Positions 25,381 through 36,000 of a stretch of 64,000 bases of DNA are shown one piece after another. Position numbers and translations under genes: made by a program. Origin of the DNA: Verrucomicrobiia bacterium (lineage in GTDB: Bacteria; Verrucomicrobiota; Verrucomicrobiia; Verrucomicrobiales; DEV007). Under the pieces are notes generated by a model. It saw only the letters and a list, made by a program, of their open reading frames with translations. It made no database searches and was not told where the DNA came from. The DNA lies in NCBI GenBank assembly GCA_030425385.1, contig JAUIAH010000013.1, forward strand, positions 1 to 64,000. Direction: 5' to 3'. Numbering within the stretch: position 1 is the first letter of the stretch; each line of letters starts with the position of its first letter.

Positions 25381-26730
25381 TTAATCGATAGAATCTCGTT
25401 GCACCGAAATGCCATCGGCAATCTCAAGATCACCTTGCATCGCCGTAGACAGCAAGGCGTGTGCGCCACCTGTCCCAGAGAAACGTACTGCGCTGCCCCT
25501 GGGAGGCGTCCGTTCTTCGGAAATGAGGCAATGAGAGATGCGAACGGTGCGAGAATCGTGGACAGCGATGCCGAAGGGGCAGCCATTCGAGAATTGGCAG
25601 CCATTGACGAGGAGGCGGGCACAGGAGTCGATCTCTAATAAACTCGCGCCGCTTTCTTGTCCTTCCTCAGATTCGTCGTGAATCTGACAGGATGCGAAGA
25701 GACAATCAGTCGAGTCCTCAAACCGGACACCCGTGCCAAACGCAGGAGTGTGGCGTCTGAAATGGTTCCCAGTCACATTGATAAAACGCGAATGTTCCAC
25801 TAGCAGATTGCGACGAGTGGCCGAATAGATCGTATTGCCACTCAAGGTGATGCCATAGCCTCCCGTGATGTGGACATTCACTTCCTGCGAGCCGATGACA
25901 TTGCCAGTGATGGCCCAGAGTCCGGGAGGGCGTTCCGTTCCGGGCTTCTCAAGCACGCGGATGTTGGCCCCTTCTGGGCTGCTGGTAGCCTGAATGGTAT
26001 TCGACGCAATGGTGACTTCATTGACACTAGCGCCAGGAGCGGTCGTGTCTACGTAGATCTCGGCCGTGGGCACGTCCTCAAGCATGGGATGGGAGCGTGC
26101 ATTGTTGTATTCGATATCATTGCCCGTGATCTGGAGGTTGCGAATCTCCGAACGCTCGATGCGAATGCCTCCCCGCCGATTGTAACTGACATGATTGCCC
26201 ACAAGATTGATTTGGTGCAAATTGACCCCGTCGAGAAAGATGCCCACTCCGGTATTGTGATAGACATGACAGTGGCTGATGATCACATTGCGATTGCGGC
26301 GCACGAGGCGAATGCCGTGTCGAAGATAGCGCACGAGCAGACCTTCAAGAATGGGCTGAGCCACGCCTTCGAGTTCAAGGCCATCCGCTTCCGCGTGCCT
26401 TCCCTCGATCACCAAATGCCGAATGCTTGGAAGGCGTTCACGATCTTTGACCGCCGGTGTCCACGAGGCGGGAGCTCCGGTGCCCTCGTGATGGCCCACC
26501 ATACGAAAGGCGGGACCCTTGCCGTGCATGCGCACGCAGGAAACGCCGGATTCCCCATGAATCACGAATGGCGCAGGTGACCCTAGCGGAATCTCAATGG
26601 TCTCATCGATTCGATAGGTGCCCATGGGGAAATAGAGGCTTCCGTCGCCCTCCTTGATCGCGTGGCGAATAGCCTCCGTGTCGTCGGTCTCACCGTCGCC
26701 GACGGCTCCAAAGTGTCTGACGTCACTCAT
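25381..26730 (-). CDS. Right-handed beta-helix protein, pectate-lyase-3 superfamily
   Basis: The N-terminus VRHFGAVGDGETDDTEAIRHAI is the classic entry of pectate_lyase_3/GH28-like beta-helices, followed by many parallel-coil repeats with NVISHCHVYHNT, NLQITGNDIEYNN, TGNVIGSQEVNVH and TGNHFRRHTP. There is no signal peptide from this start, unusual next to exported partners; an upstream missed start was not found. It may act on a uronate-containing glycan or simply be a structural helix. It lies 36 nt upstream of the DUF1592 gene and 33 nt downstream of the GH79-like gene on the same strand. Confidence 0.8.
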   Translation of the reverse strand: MSDVRHFGAVGDGETDDTEAIRHAIKEGDGSLYFPMGTYRIDETIEIPLGSPAPFVIHGESGVSCVRMHGKGPAFRMVGHHEGTGAPASWTPAVKDRERLPSIRHLVIEGRHAEADGLELEGVAQPILEGLLVRYLRHGIRLVRRNRNVIISHCHVYHNTGVGIFLDGVNLHQINLVGNHVSYNRRGGIRIERSEIRNLQITGNDIEYNNARSHPMLEDVPTAEIYVDTTAPGASVNEVTIASNTIQATSSPEGANIRVLEKPGTERPPGLWAITGNVIGSQEVNVHITGGYGITLSGNTIYSATRRNLLVEHSRFINVTGNHFRRHTPAFGTGVRFEDSTDCLFASCQIHDESEEGQESGASLLEIDSCARLLVNGCQFSNGCPFGIAVHDSRTVRISHCLISEERTPPRGSAVRFSGTGGAHALLSTAMQGDLEIADGISVQRDSID

Positions 26731-26763
26731 GACACTGAGTGTGCCAGGCTCGTGGGCAGTGGT

Positions 26764-29700
26764 TCAAGGGTGATCCACACAAAGTCGAAGGAATACCCGA
26801 GGCATGCCATCAATGCGGATCTGAGCCTGTACGAGATCGATACCAGCGCCGAAGTGGTCAGGAGTGATGGCAAATGTGGTTGGCGTTGGGCCATTGAAGG
26901 CAGGAAGCCAGTGATGGTGATCGAAACTCGTTTCCAATCCGAGGGAAGGGAACCCTGCGATCTCTCGTCGTGGGTAGGCAAACACGAGGCAATTGTCCTC
27001 AAGGGAAGTGGTGAACCGCGCGGTGGGGTCGCTAAGCGTCTGGTGATCAGAACCTAGCAGAAAGGCCAAGACGTTGGAAATGCCGTCGCCATCTGGATCG
27101 GCGTGGAATGTGCGTTCGCTCGCCGGCGTGTCGCTTGCGTAGACCTGCGATACCCACGCATCGTAGTCGGAGGTGTCAGCCTGGGCGTGGATGGAGATGA
27201 CATCGATGTGAGAATCTCCCAAGTCGTTGGTGACTTTCAGTTCTGCCCAGTAATGGCCAGGGGAAGGAATCTGACGCGTGAGTGTGGGCGAGGCGTTGCT
27301 GATGCGAAGGGAGTTCTGAAAGAGTGTCCACTGGTAGGCGGTGATCGGGCCAGTGGAAGCGGTGCCGTCCAGGGTGAACGGCTCCCCTGCGGTTACCGTG
27401 AGATTCTCCCCAGCAACCGCTCTCACATTCACTCCGTCAGCAGGATCGGGAAGGGGATCGCCGAGTCTTACGCTGTTTGCAAGATTGTCAGGATCAGGAT
27501 CGGGATCATCGCGATAGGCGTAAACGAACGCGATGCGGTCAATTTCCACCCCGTCGCTCATGGGCCAGATGCGGAAGATGGTGGGCCCGAAGGGCAGCGA
27601 GATGTCCGCGGGCGGGCTCCATTGCCAGCTCGATCCGCTGTCGGCTAGGACGCCGTCGGGGTAGGTCTCCGCGTGGGTCGTTCCTAAGTGAATGCTAGCA
27701 GCGTCCGAATGGCCGCGCATCCGCACCCGAACGTGATAGGAACCGGTGCGCCTCACTTCGATAGGAAACTCCAGGGTGGGTGCCTGAGTGGCGCTGGGAT
27801 CAGTGAGGCCAATGCCAGGAGCCAGGCGCATGAACGTGTTGGCAGAGGCGTCTGAATCACTCGCAACAGCCCACGCTTGGCCTGCCCATGTGCCAGTGCC
27901 GGGAGATTGAGCGGAGGCCGCTTCCGCTTCGAAGGCCAAGATGCCATCCATTTCTACGAAGGGCGCGTCCTCGCTGCCCACAGGTGGATTGCCGAATGAA
28001 AGAAGGACGTCGTCTGTGCGCGATTCTCCTTCGTCATTGGTGATGGTGAGGCGAATGTGATAGAACCCAGCTTCCACGAGGATCAAGGGTGTCCAGGATG
28101 CATTGGGATCTTCAATCGTGGCGCTTGCTGGACCATCAAGGATCTCCCAGTCGTAGTGGGCGATCGTGCCAAGCGACTGGCGAGCGTCGAGGTAGATGGG
28201 ATCGCCAAGGAGGCCTGATCGATCGTTCCCTGCATCGGCGATCAGCGATTCATACCGAATGGTCACGTGATCGCGATCCTCATTTCCCAGAGCATCTTTC
28301 ACCGTGAGGCGAAAGAGATAGGTGCGTGTCGTCGAAAGATTGACCGTTGGCGAAGGGCCGTCGGTGTCTGTGAGAAACGTGGCATTCCCGCCGGCCAAGA
28401 GCTCCCAGTGGTAGGAGGCGATCGGTCCTGTCGATGCGCTACCATCCAAGGTGAATGTGGGGGAATCGGCAAAGATGCGATTCTCTCCGGCATGAGCGTG
28501 GAGCGCTTGGGGAGCTCCGTCGCGAGCACTGTTAGGAATGGTGGCGGGGTCAATGTCAGAGTCAAGGGCAAGGACGATGCGGTCGACTTCGACGCCGTCT
28601 TCGCGAGGCCAGATACGGAAAGTCTTGATGCCAGGGGCATCGACCTCGGCCTGCGCGTGACCTTCGCCTGGCACTTCACCAATCCAGAGCCAATCGGGAC
28701 TGTCATTCTGACGAATGCCATTCAGGCCGGTCACGGATGCTTCAAACCCGACGTGGAGACTATCAGAACCACGATCAATTCCCCGCATGCGCACCCAGAC
28801 ATGGTAGGTTCCTGGGGTTGTGAAGGCGATTGGATACTCCATCGCGGGTGCGTCCACCGCTTCGCGATCGCGGAGATCAGCTTCCGGCACGCTGCGCATG
28901 AAGGTTTGAAGAGAGGCGTCAGTCCCGGCGATCGGGCTCCAACTGTGATCTGCCCAGCGATCGCTCCCTGCGGCAATTGATTCCAGGGATTCTGCTTCGA
29001 AGGCAACGGTGCCACTGGATTCTACAAAGGCTCCCGTGCCCGGATCGCCCGCACTATCATTCACCTCGTGGTCTTTGGTAGGGGGAATCATGATCCAAAT
29101 GAGCCCCTCATCGGGCTCACGTCCTCCCGAAAACGGGATGCGATAAGTGCCCTCTGCATCAGGGGCAGCCGTGCGCGACCAGGTCCCCGCTTCCCGGGTG
29201 GGAGTGGCTGTGGTAGCCGTTTGATCATAGTCCCAATCAAGCCCTCCGAAGTTGAGGAGTTCGTCATCGTCCAACTCGACAATCTTCGCTGCGTGAATGG
29301 CGCCGGGAATCTCCAAGCGGATCTGGAGATCGCGTTTGAGCCGCTTGACGACCAAGAGATGAAGGGTGCCATCGTCGGCCCGCGTGGCCCAAGCCGTGGC
29401 CGCATCATTGTCAGAGGAGACCGTGATCGGCAGCAGGTCGCGGTTCTTGCCCGCGATGTGAGCGACCACCTCAAGGCCAAAGTAGACGCTTCGTACGGCG
29501 GCCTCCCATGCATTGGAATCAGGGTTCTGGGAAAAGCTCAGCGGAGATGTGCGATAGGGGGTGATGGGGAGGGAGACGCGGTCGGCTCCCGCACTGAGTA
29601 AGGAGAACGCTTGATGCGCAAACCAAAGCGCGGGTTCCTCCAGATCACTCAGCCACCAGACATTCTCGTCTGGAGGCGTCTCTGTCAGACCGAACTCTTG

Positions 29701-30606
29701 AACCCAGAAAGGATGGCCAGCCGAATGGGCAAGATCGATGTTAGATGTAAAGGCTTCTGCCAGTTCCCGTGAGGACCGGAAGTCGCTCAAGGCAGATCGA
29801 GAGAGGAAACGTGGGGTGCCTTCGGAAGCAGTGGCTGAGAATGGATAGAGGATTTGAGAGAACGCTCCAAGTGCCGAACCGAAAGTATTCTGATAGGACG
29901 CGAATTGCCCATGCCAGGCGGAGTCGTCTGCCAGCGTTGGCGTGATCAAACTCATGGAGGGCCCTACGAGAGGCACGGTGAGGCCGGTTTCACCGTAGTC
30001 GGAAAGCACTTGATGGGTCTCTGAGACGTAGTCGGCATAGGCAAATGCACCGTCGCGATAACCGAGTGATGCCCAAGTATTCGGGCTGCTCCCAAGCTCG
30101 AAAGCGGCCAAACGCTCGGGAGCGATGTGCGTGGCAATGCCTTCCGCCATGTCCTGGAAAAGCGAGCCTGCATCGAGGAAGTGGGTGTTGAGTTCGAAGA
30201 CCGCTTGGCCACCACTTTCTTCTAACAAGGTGTCAATCGCTGCTAGGGAATCAGGAGTCAGCAGGTGCGCAATCTCTGCTGGTAGCGATTCTTCGCCCGC
30301 CATCGCAGTGGCGAAGGTGCTGCGCCCTCCAAATCGTAGCACGGGTGGACCATGCAAGGCACGTAGCCTGAGGAGAAAGTCGCGCAGCAGGGTATTGGTC
30401 GTCGTGGCGCTCGAGCCGATGACGTCGGTGACCTGATCGTAGTCGATGCTGAACCCAAGAAAGGGCGATGGAATGGCGCGCAGGGCCGCGGCTTCGCGAT
30501 CGAGCTGCAAGAGAACGGTGTCTCCAGAGCCGGGGTCAGCAAAGAGTTTAGGAAATGATAGAGTGAGGCAGGCGGAGACGAGGAGGGGAATGGTCAGGCG
30601 TGTCAT
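26764..30606 (-). CDS. Giant exported GH79-like protein with carbohydrate-binding and PKD modules
   Basis: 1280 residues with a signal peptide (LTIPLLVSACLTLSFPKLFA). Residues about 30-510 form a TIM barrel plus beta-sandwich resembling GH79 glucuronidase/heparanase: PVLRFGGRSTFAT, AAFELGSSPNTW, FWVQEFGLTE. Where GH79 enzymes have GNEPN with the acid/base Glu, this protein has GSSPN (codons at 30085-30090). Then follow a GH115-C-like binding module (about 545-700), two PKD domains, a second copy of the binding module (about 885-1040), a third PKD, and a verrucomicrobial C-terminal domain (DPDGDGISNVLAFLLG ... RVFLRLCV). It probably binds an acidic polysaccharide; catalytic activity is doubtful. 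It starts 12 nt after the DJ-1/PfpI gene. Confidence 0.78.
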   Translation of the reverse strand: MTRLTIPLLVSACLTLSFPKLFADPGSGDTVLLQLDREAAALRAIPSPFLGFSIDYDQVTDVIGSSATTTNTLLRDFLLRLRALHGPPVLRFGGRSTFATAMAGEESLPAEIAHLLTPDSLAAIDTLLEESGGQAVFELNTHFLDAGSLFQDMAEGIATHIAPERLAAFELGSSPNTWASLGYRDGAFAYADYVSETHQVLSDYGETGLTVPLVGPSMSLITPTLADDSAWHGQFASYQNTFGSALGAFSQILYPFSATASEGTPRFLSRSALSDFRSSRELAEAFTSNIDLAHSAGHPFWVQEFGLTETPPDENVWWLSDLEEPALWFAHQAFSLLSAGADRVSLPITPYRTSPLSFSQNPDSNAWEAAVRSVYFGLEVVAHIAGKNRDLLPITVSSDNDAATAWATRADDGTLHLLVVKRLKRDLQIRLEIPGAIHAAKIVELDDDELLNFGGLDWDYDQTATTATPTREAGTWSRTAAPDAEGTYRIPFSGGREPDEGLIWIMIPPTKDHEVNDSAGDPGTGAFVESSGTVAFEAESLESIAAGSDRWADHSWSPIAGTDASLQTFMRSVPEADLRDREAVDAPAMEYPIAFTTPGTYHVWVRMRGIDRGSDSLHVGFEASVTGLNGIRQNDSPDWLWIGEVPGEGHAQAEVDAPGIKTFRIWPREDGVEVDRIVLALDSDIDPATIPNSARDGAPQALHAHAGENRIFADSPTFTLDGSASTGPIASYHWELLAGGNATFLTDTDGPSPTVNLSTTRTYLFRLTVKDALGNEDRDHVTIRYESLIADAGNDRSGLLGDPIYLDARQSLGTIAHYDWEILDGPASATIEDPNASWTPLILVEAGFYHIRLTITNDEGESRTDDVLLSFGNPPVGSEDAPFVEMDGILAFEAEAASAQSPGTGTWAGQAWAVASDSDASANTFMRLAPGIGLTDPSATQAPTLEFPIEVRRTGSYHVRVRMRGHSDAASIHLGTTHAETYPDGVLADSGSSWQWSPPADISLPFGPTIFRIWPMSDGVEIDRIAFVYAYRDDPDPDPDNLANSVRLGDPLPDPADGVNVRAVAGENLTVTAGEPFTLDGTASTGPITAYQWTLFQNSLRISNASPTLTRQIPSPGHYWAELKVTNDLGDSHIDVISIHAQADTSDYDAWVSQVYASDTPASERTFHADPDGDGISNVLAFLLGSDHQTLSDPTARFTTSLEDNCLVFAYPRREIAGFPSLGLETSFDHHHWLPAFNGPTPTTFAITPDHFGAGIDLVQAQIRIDGMPRVFLRLCVDHP

Positions 30607-30618
30607 GGAGAGGGGAAT

Positions 30619-31176
30619 CTACCCGTCGCCTAATTGGGCGAAGATGTCGCGGTAGAAATCGGCGTGGCTTTCCCAGGTCTGCGCCGTGATGATCTTCCCA
30701 TCGACCACGCTTTCCTGATCGATCCACTCCCCGCCACAGGTCGAGACTTCAAGCCTGACATTACAATAGGAAGTGACTTGGCGTCCTTCCACCAGTCCCG
30801 CAGCAGCGAGGATTTGAATCCCGTGACAGACGGAGAACAGCCATTTGTCCTGAGCGGCAAAGGTCTTGACGAGAGAAATGAGTTGATCGTCGTGGCGGAG
30901 AAACTCTGGTGCCCGTCCGCCGATGAGGAGCATGGCGAAGTATTCATCGGGGTTGACTTCATCGAAGGTCACCTCGCTTTGAATGAGATAACCCGGCTTC
31001 TCAATATAGGTGTTCCATCCAGGATCAAAGTCGTGGATGACTCCGTTGAGAAGCTTCTTCTTGGTAGCGGCGATGACGGGAGTGTAGCCCGCTTCACGAA
31101 AGCGATGTTGCGCGTAGAGGATCTCGAAGGATTCGCCCGCGTCGTCAGTGACGATGAGAACTTTGTCAGGCTTCAT
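30619..31176 (-). CDS. DJ-1/PfpI superfamily protein
   Basis: Cytoplasmic class-I glutamine-amidotransferase-like protein with the nucleophile elbow SVCHGIQIL and the preceding YFAMLLIGGRAPEFLRHD. The N-terminus KVLIVTDDAGESFEILYAQHRFREAGY is typical of PfpI/YhbO-like proteins, which act as glyoxalases or in stress protection. The 185 residues fit. It sits between an exported protein of unknown function and the giant GH79-like gene. Confidence 0.88.
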   Translation of the reverse strand: MKPDKVLIVTDDAGESFEILYAQHRFREAGYTPVIAATKKKLLNGVIHDFDPGWNTYIEKPGYLIQSEVTFDEVNPDEYFAMLLIGGRAPEFLRHDDQLISLVKTFAAQDKWLFSVCHGIQILAAAGLVEGRQVTSYCNVRLEVSTCGGEWIDQESVVDGKIITAQTWESHADFYRDIFAQLGDG

Positions 31177-31185
31177 GAAGAGGTA

Positions 31186-32487
31186 CTAGCGCAATTGGTG
31201 AATCATTGGGGTGGAAACGGCTCCTACCACAGCCATGGGCACAATGGCGGCGTAGACGATGGTGAGCTTGTAAGACATGGGGGCGTAGGTCTCGGAATAG
31301 ACGCCCTCGGGGAGGTTCGCCCACATGCTCGCCATGTTCTGAGGGGCCCCGTAGAAGGCATCAAAGATTTCTCGTTGCACATCGGCCAACTGAGGCTCTT
31401 CACGCTCGACAATCTCAAGCACACTCTCGATGAGCTTGTAAAGGTCTTCTGACGTGTAGGAGAAGCCATTGCCTTCCTTGGGTAGTTTGGCTTGGTACTT
31501 TTGAAAGGTCGCATCGGAGGCGAGTCGATCGCCTTCTGTGAGGGTGGTGAGCGCTTCCGCACGCGAAGCGAAGAGCAATTGATCACTGCCTTCGGTCACT
31601 TGTAGGACGGGTTTGAAGAAGCCCATCGCCGCTTGTGGTGGCGGGCTGATGATGATGCGGGAGACGCCATCGACGGTTTCACGCTGGATGGCTTCGGGTG
31701 GCGCATTCTCGGCGAGCACCTTGCCAAAGGCATCAAAGAACGGCCGGCCGCGGTCGTGGGAAATGACGAAGTCGATCGCAGGAAAGGTGATATCGTCAGG
31801 AAGCTGCAGCCTTTGCGTATCGTTGATGATGGCATAGGCCATGGCAGTGCCTTTGAGCCCGTCGACGACCTCACGGACAGTCATAGGAAACTCGCCAAGA
31901 GGTTGGTCTAGGTTTGGCTCTATCAGATTCACTCCCATAACAGCCTCTAGCTGATTACCGATGCCTTGAAGAGCCTCCTTCAAGCCCCCGAGATCGATCT
32001 CCGCTTCGAAGGCCAAATCGGCGGTGGCAGGAGCGAAGGCGCCAATTTGGAAAGGCCGTGCTGGGCCGCCGGTCAATTTCAGGATTCCCGTGCGTTCCCC
32101 ATTCACGGCGACGAAGGCGCGGTTGCGATAGCCCTTCTCGTGCTTGATGGAACTCATTCCGAGGGCATCCACATTGTGGAGACCGATCTCTTGTAGCAAC
32201 TTTGGAATGTCGAGATTGGGGGGAATGGGCGCATTGCCTTCCGACATCTTGAGCACTTCTTGGTAGAGCTCTTGCACTTTCCCCGCGAGACTATCGAAAT
32301 CGCCCTTCACATTGAGGTAGGCATAAAGTTGCCCACCAAGGTCGAGGTGCTTGTTCACCCCATCGAAAGTCGCCTTCGCGGCGGCGGCATCTTCGGACTG
32401 TGCCCCGGAGGGAAACGCGAAGGTTAGCGTGGTAGAGGTGGCGAGAATGGACCAGAGCGACGGTTTCATGCGCCGCACTGTAGTCAT
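31186..32487 (-). CDS. Exported protein of unknown family, anchored at its C-terminus
   Basis: I do not recognise the family. A signal peptide ends at FPSGAQS (start ATG 32487; ATG 32469 is better placed for it). The 433 residues contain no known catalytic motif. The middle resembles DUF3352-like proteins in style (ILKLTGGPARPFQIGAF, AYAIINDTQRLQLPDDI, SDQLLFASRAEALTTLTEG), that is, a protein that reports amounts through repeated beta units, but the match is loose. The last 25 residues (TIVYAAIVPMAVVGAVS) form a membrane helix. It lies 21 nt downstream of the pseudopilin gene, suggesting cotranscription and possibly a shared envelope location. Confidence 0.6.
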   Translation of the reverse strand: MTTVRRMKPSLWSILATSTTLTFAFPSGAQSEDAAAAKATFDGVNKHLDLGGQLYAYLNVKGDFDSLAGKVQELYQEVLKMSEGNAPIPPNLDIPKLLQEIGLHNVDALGMSSIKHEKGYRNRAFVAVNGERTGILKLTGGPARPFQIGAFAPATADLAFEAEIDLGGLKEALQGIGNQLEAVMGVNLIEPNLDQPLGEFPMTVREVVDGLKGTAMAYAIINDTQRLQLPDDITFPAIDFVISHDRGRPFFDAFGKVLAENAPPEAIQRETVDGVSRIIISPPPQAAMGFFKPVLQVTEGSDQLLFASRAEALTTLTEGDRLASDATFQKYQAKLPKEGNGFSYTSEDLYKLIESVLEIVEREEPQLADVQREIFDAFYGAPQNMASMWANLPEGVYSETYAPMSYKLTIVYAAIVPMAVVGAVSTPMIHQLR

Positions 32488-32508
32488 GTGGCGATGAATT
32501 CCAAGTGC

Positions 32509-32952
32509 TTACGGCACCGCGCCCGGATTGTATCGGAGCGAAAGCTTATTCGGAAGGTAGACGATCTCCAAATAGTCAGCCGCTCCGGTGATTTCCTCAT
32601 CGCTCAGACCCGCCAGGGCGATGTGTTCCCCGCTAGCGGGACCCTCGATCACGGTCACGCCTTCTCGGAGCAGTCGTGCGGTCGCCTCCACACCACCGAG
32701 GGAATCGGGGAGGACATGAGCGATGCCAAGGCCGCTGACGGCGGTCGATAGTGCGACGATTTGCTGGGCATTTCGCCGATTCTTCTCCTTGCTGACACCA
32801 CTTTGGAGGTCGGAGAAATAAGGCAATGCGAGCGCGCTGAGTACGCCAATGATGGCCACCACGACAATCAGTTCCACGAGGCCAAAGGCTAGGCATCGGG
32901 AGTCTCTGTCACGGTGGTCAAAGGAAATAGCACTCGTCTGAGGGAGCCTCAC
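32509..32952 (-). CDS. Type IV pilin-like/pseudopilin protein
   Basis: A 22-residue basic leader is followed by the prepilin core FGLVELIVVVAIIGVLSALALPYF, with the invariant Glu at +5. The residue before the cleavage site is Ala22 instead of the usual Gly, and +2 is Gly instead of Thr (AFGLVE rather than GFTLVE). The 147 residues fit a minor pseudopilin of a type II secretion or type IV pilus system; exported verrucomicrobial pseudopilins are numerous and often orphan. No secretion genes are nearby. The AT-rich gap upstream is shared with the divergent hybrid kinase gene. Confidence 0.82.
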   Translation of the reverse strand: MRLPQTSAISFDHRDRDSRCLAFGLVELIVVVAIIGVLSALALPYFSDLQSGVSKEKNRRNAQQIVALSTAVSGLGIAHVLPDSLGGVEATARLLREGVTVIEGPASGEHIALAGLSDEEITGAADYLEIVYLPNKLSLRYNPGAVP

Positions 32953-33074
32953 TTCTGTATTAATCGTACTGAACGTGACGAATTCAAATTCTACTCAAAT
33001 CCTTCGTTAATTAAGCTTTAGTTTGGCAATTATGGTTATTGTATTCATAGATAATTGAAGTAGTCTAGGACACG

Positions 33075-36000
33075 GTGAGGCGAAACTTATCAAATTTGAA
33101 AAGCATCTTCGTGTTCATGGCCCTGTTCCCCTTGATGGTGGCCATGAGCGCCGAGCGCTTTGAACACTTGGATGTTGGTACCGGATCTCTAGGTTCCGTC
33201 AATGGCATGGCCATGGACGATCAGACAGGTCTGTGGTTCGCCACTGATTCAGGTCTCTTGACTTTTGATGGCTATGAAATGCGCCGAGACGCGATCTTGG
33301 AGCTGAAGGACCTCAGCATCACTGGACTCGCTGCTTACGGAGGACAACTCTGGGTAGGAACGGCCAGAAGGGGGCTCTTTCGGATCGATCCACAGGGCAT
33401 GGTCCGTCACCGCGATCAGGGCAAGGCACATGGTGGTGCGTTGCCGAATGGATGGATCACGGTCGTTCACGGCAGTGATGGCGACCTCTGGGTGGGATGT
33501 GTTGAGGGTGGCCTGTGGAAGTTTCAATCGACGATGAACACTTTCGTTCCGGTATTGGAACAGGGGACGGTCACCGCAATCGCGGATGATCTTTCAGTCG
33601 AGAGGGAGAGCCGACGCTGGGTGGGCACCAAACGCGGGAAGCTCTACCGTGCGGATGGGAATGAGGAGCCCGTGCTGATGGTCGATTTGGCGGTGGAGAT
33701 CTGCTCATTGGCGATATTGTCAGAAGGCGAGGTCTGGGTGGCAACGCGTGGTGAAGGCCTCTACTGCCTGGATGAGTCCGGTCAGGTCCGCACGCACTAT
33801 CGCGCGAAGGAAGTCGAAGGGTTGCTGGCCGATGAAGTGAATGTGTTATTTGTAGATTCTGCTCAACGGCTTTGGGTTGGCTCTCGGTTAGGACTCTCAG
33901 TCTATGACGCTGAGAAGGATCAGTTCACCAGTCAGGTGCATCAGGCTGGGAGCCCTCGCAGTTTGCCTCCTGGCGGTATTGTTAGTATCTATGAAGAGTT
34001 TGAGAAGCTGTGGGTGGGGACTGATCGCGGGGCCATCTCACGCCTATCTCTCGATCAACTGCGATTCGAGCACATCCGAAAGCCTCGTGGTGTTCGGGAA
34101 ATGGGATTCTTTGTGCACGATGGTCTTGAGGTGCAAACCGGTGTGCACTGGTTGGCGACTTCGCTCGGTTTGTGGCAATGGGAACCGGAAAAGAGGGATT
34201 GGAAATTGATGTTGGGGGATGTGCCCTTTACTCATCTGGTTCGAGACGGCAACGGCAATATCTGGGCGGGCACGCTCAGCCGTGGAGTGGCGCAATGGCT
34301 TCCTGGGACACAGGAATGGCGGTGGTTTCGCGAGGGGGATGGGTTCTCTGGATTGCCTCACAATGCCATCACGGCTATGTGTCCGCAAACGGATGGGGGG
34401 CTTTGGGTGGGTACTGCTGGGAAAGGCGTCACACGGTGGAATGGGACTGCTTTTGAGCCGGGGCCACAGAGCGTCCAGGGCGCCATTGTTCAAGCGCTCT
34501 GTGAGGATTCTCAGGGCAGGCTCTGGGTGGGCGGTCTTGACGGTCTCCGCTTCTTTGATCGGCATGGCCATGAAATGGATCTTCCCGAAAGTGCAGCGGC
34601 GATTCTAGCGGATACCCAAGTTGTCTGCGTGGCGGAGGATAAGAAGGGGCGCATCTTGTTAGGTAGCGAACGCAGCGGCCTCATCGTGCTTACGCCTTCA
34701 TTGGAGTTGGAAACGGCTTACCGTCGGCGGAACAGTGGATTGAACAGCGATGCCGTGCTGAGCATGGTAGCCGATGCCAAGGCGCATTGGTGGATCGCAA
34801 CGACGGCTGGGGTCGCCCGATTCGATGTGGAGTCTGGACGCTTTGAGGAATATGACGCCGATGACGGTTTGCAACAGCGCTTGCTTGGCGGGAGTGCGTG
34901 GGCGGGAAGCCACGGGATCTGCTTCGGAGGCACCGATGGGATCAACGTGACCCGGCCACTCTTGCAGGAGGCTTCACACAACAGGATCTTGTTTCCAATC
35001 TTACGACGGTTGGAATACAATGGCCAAGCTGTCCGGCCTGAGAATGGAGGCTTGTTAGAAAAGCCATTGGCTGCCACCAGTCAGATTGAAGCACCCTACG
35101 AAGAGAATTCGCGGTTGGGCTTCGTCTTCGGGACGTTGGACTTTGCCAGTTCCTTGAATCAGCGATTCAGTTATCAACTAGAAGGTTACGACGAAAAGCC
35201 GACGATTACGGCGAGTCATCGCGTGGTCTATCGATCCCTCCCTCCGGGAGACTATCGCTTTGTCGTCCGCATGCATTCGTTGGCTGGAACAAGCCGCGGA
35301 ACGCCAGCAGTCGTGAGCCTCAAGATCTTGGCGCCGTGGTATGAAACGCTCTGGGCGCGCATCACCTTTGCCGTGCTGGCAGTGACGATCATCTCAGCGG
35401 GCACTTACCTGATCATTCGGAGACACGCAGAGCGGATCAATCGCCAGCGTGTGCGATTGGAACTCGATAACAAGAAGATCGAGGCGGACCTGGCGCGTCA
35501 GCTTCAGGGATCCGTCCTGCTCAACCGCACGGCGAAAGAGATGCGCCACGCTCTGAGTCAACAACACATCTTCTCATCAACCCTCGAGGAGCTCGCCACG
35601 CATTTCAGGGTGGATCGTTCCTTTGTCTTGCTCTGTGAGAAGGAAAGTGAAGATCCTAGCAGCCCAGTGACTGGCCTGACCCTAGCAGCAGCACACACGG
35701 CTCCTGCGTACGAGCCGATTCAAGCCACGCAGATTCCAGATGTGAATTTGCCCTTGTTCCGTAAGGCGTTGCGTCGTGATCAACCGTGCCCATTGGACGG
35801 GGACGAGACAGATGCCCTGCGATCCGCTTGGCCGGAACTGAACGCTCTCGGGGTCGAGTCGATGCTCCTGGTGCGCACTTCGTATCTGAATCAGCCTAAC
35901 GGGATCATTGCCCTGCAACAGTGTTCGCATGCGCGTCGATGGAGTACGGATGAGCTGCTTCTCATTGATCAGATCGCCACGCAGATGGGCATGGCCATTG

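Noticed and set aside
25870-26580. Plus-strand frame of 236 codons
   Set aside because: Antisense to the beta-helix gene; no recognisable protein.
28267-28980. Plus-strand frame of 237 codons
   Set aside because: Antisense to the PKD/binding-module part of the giant GH79-like gene.
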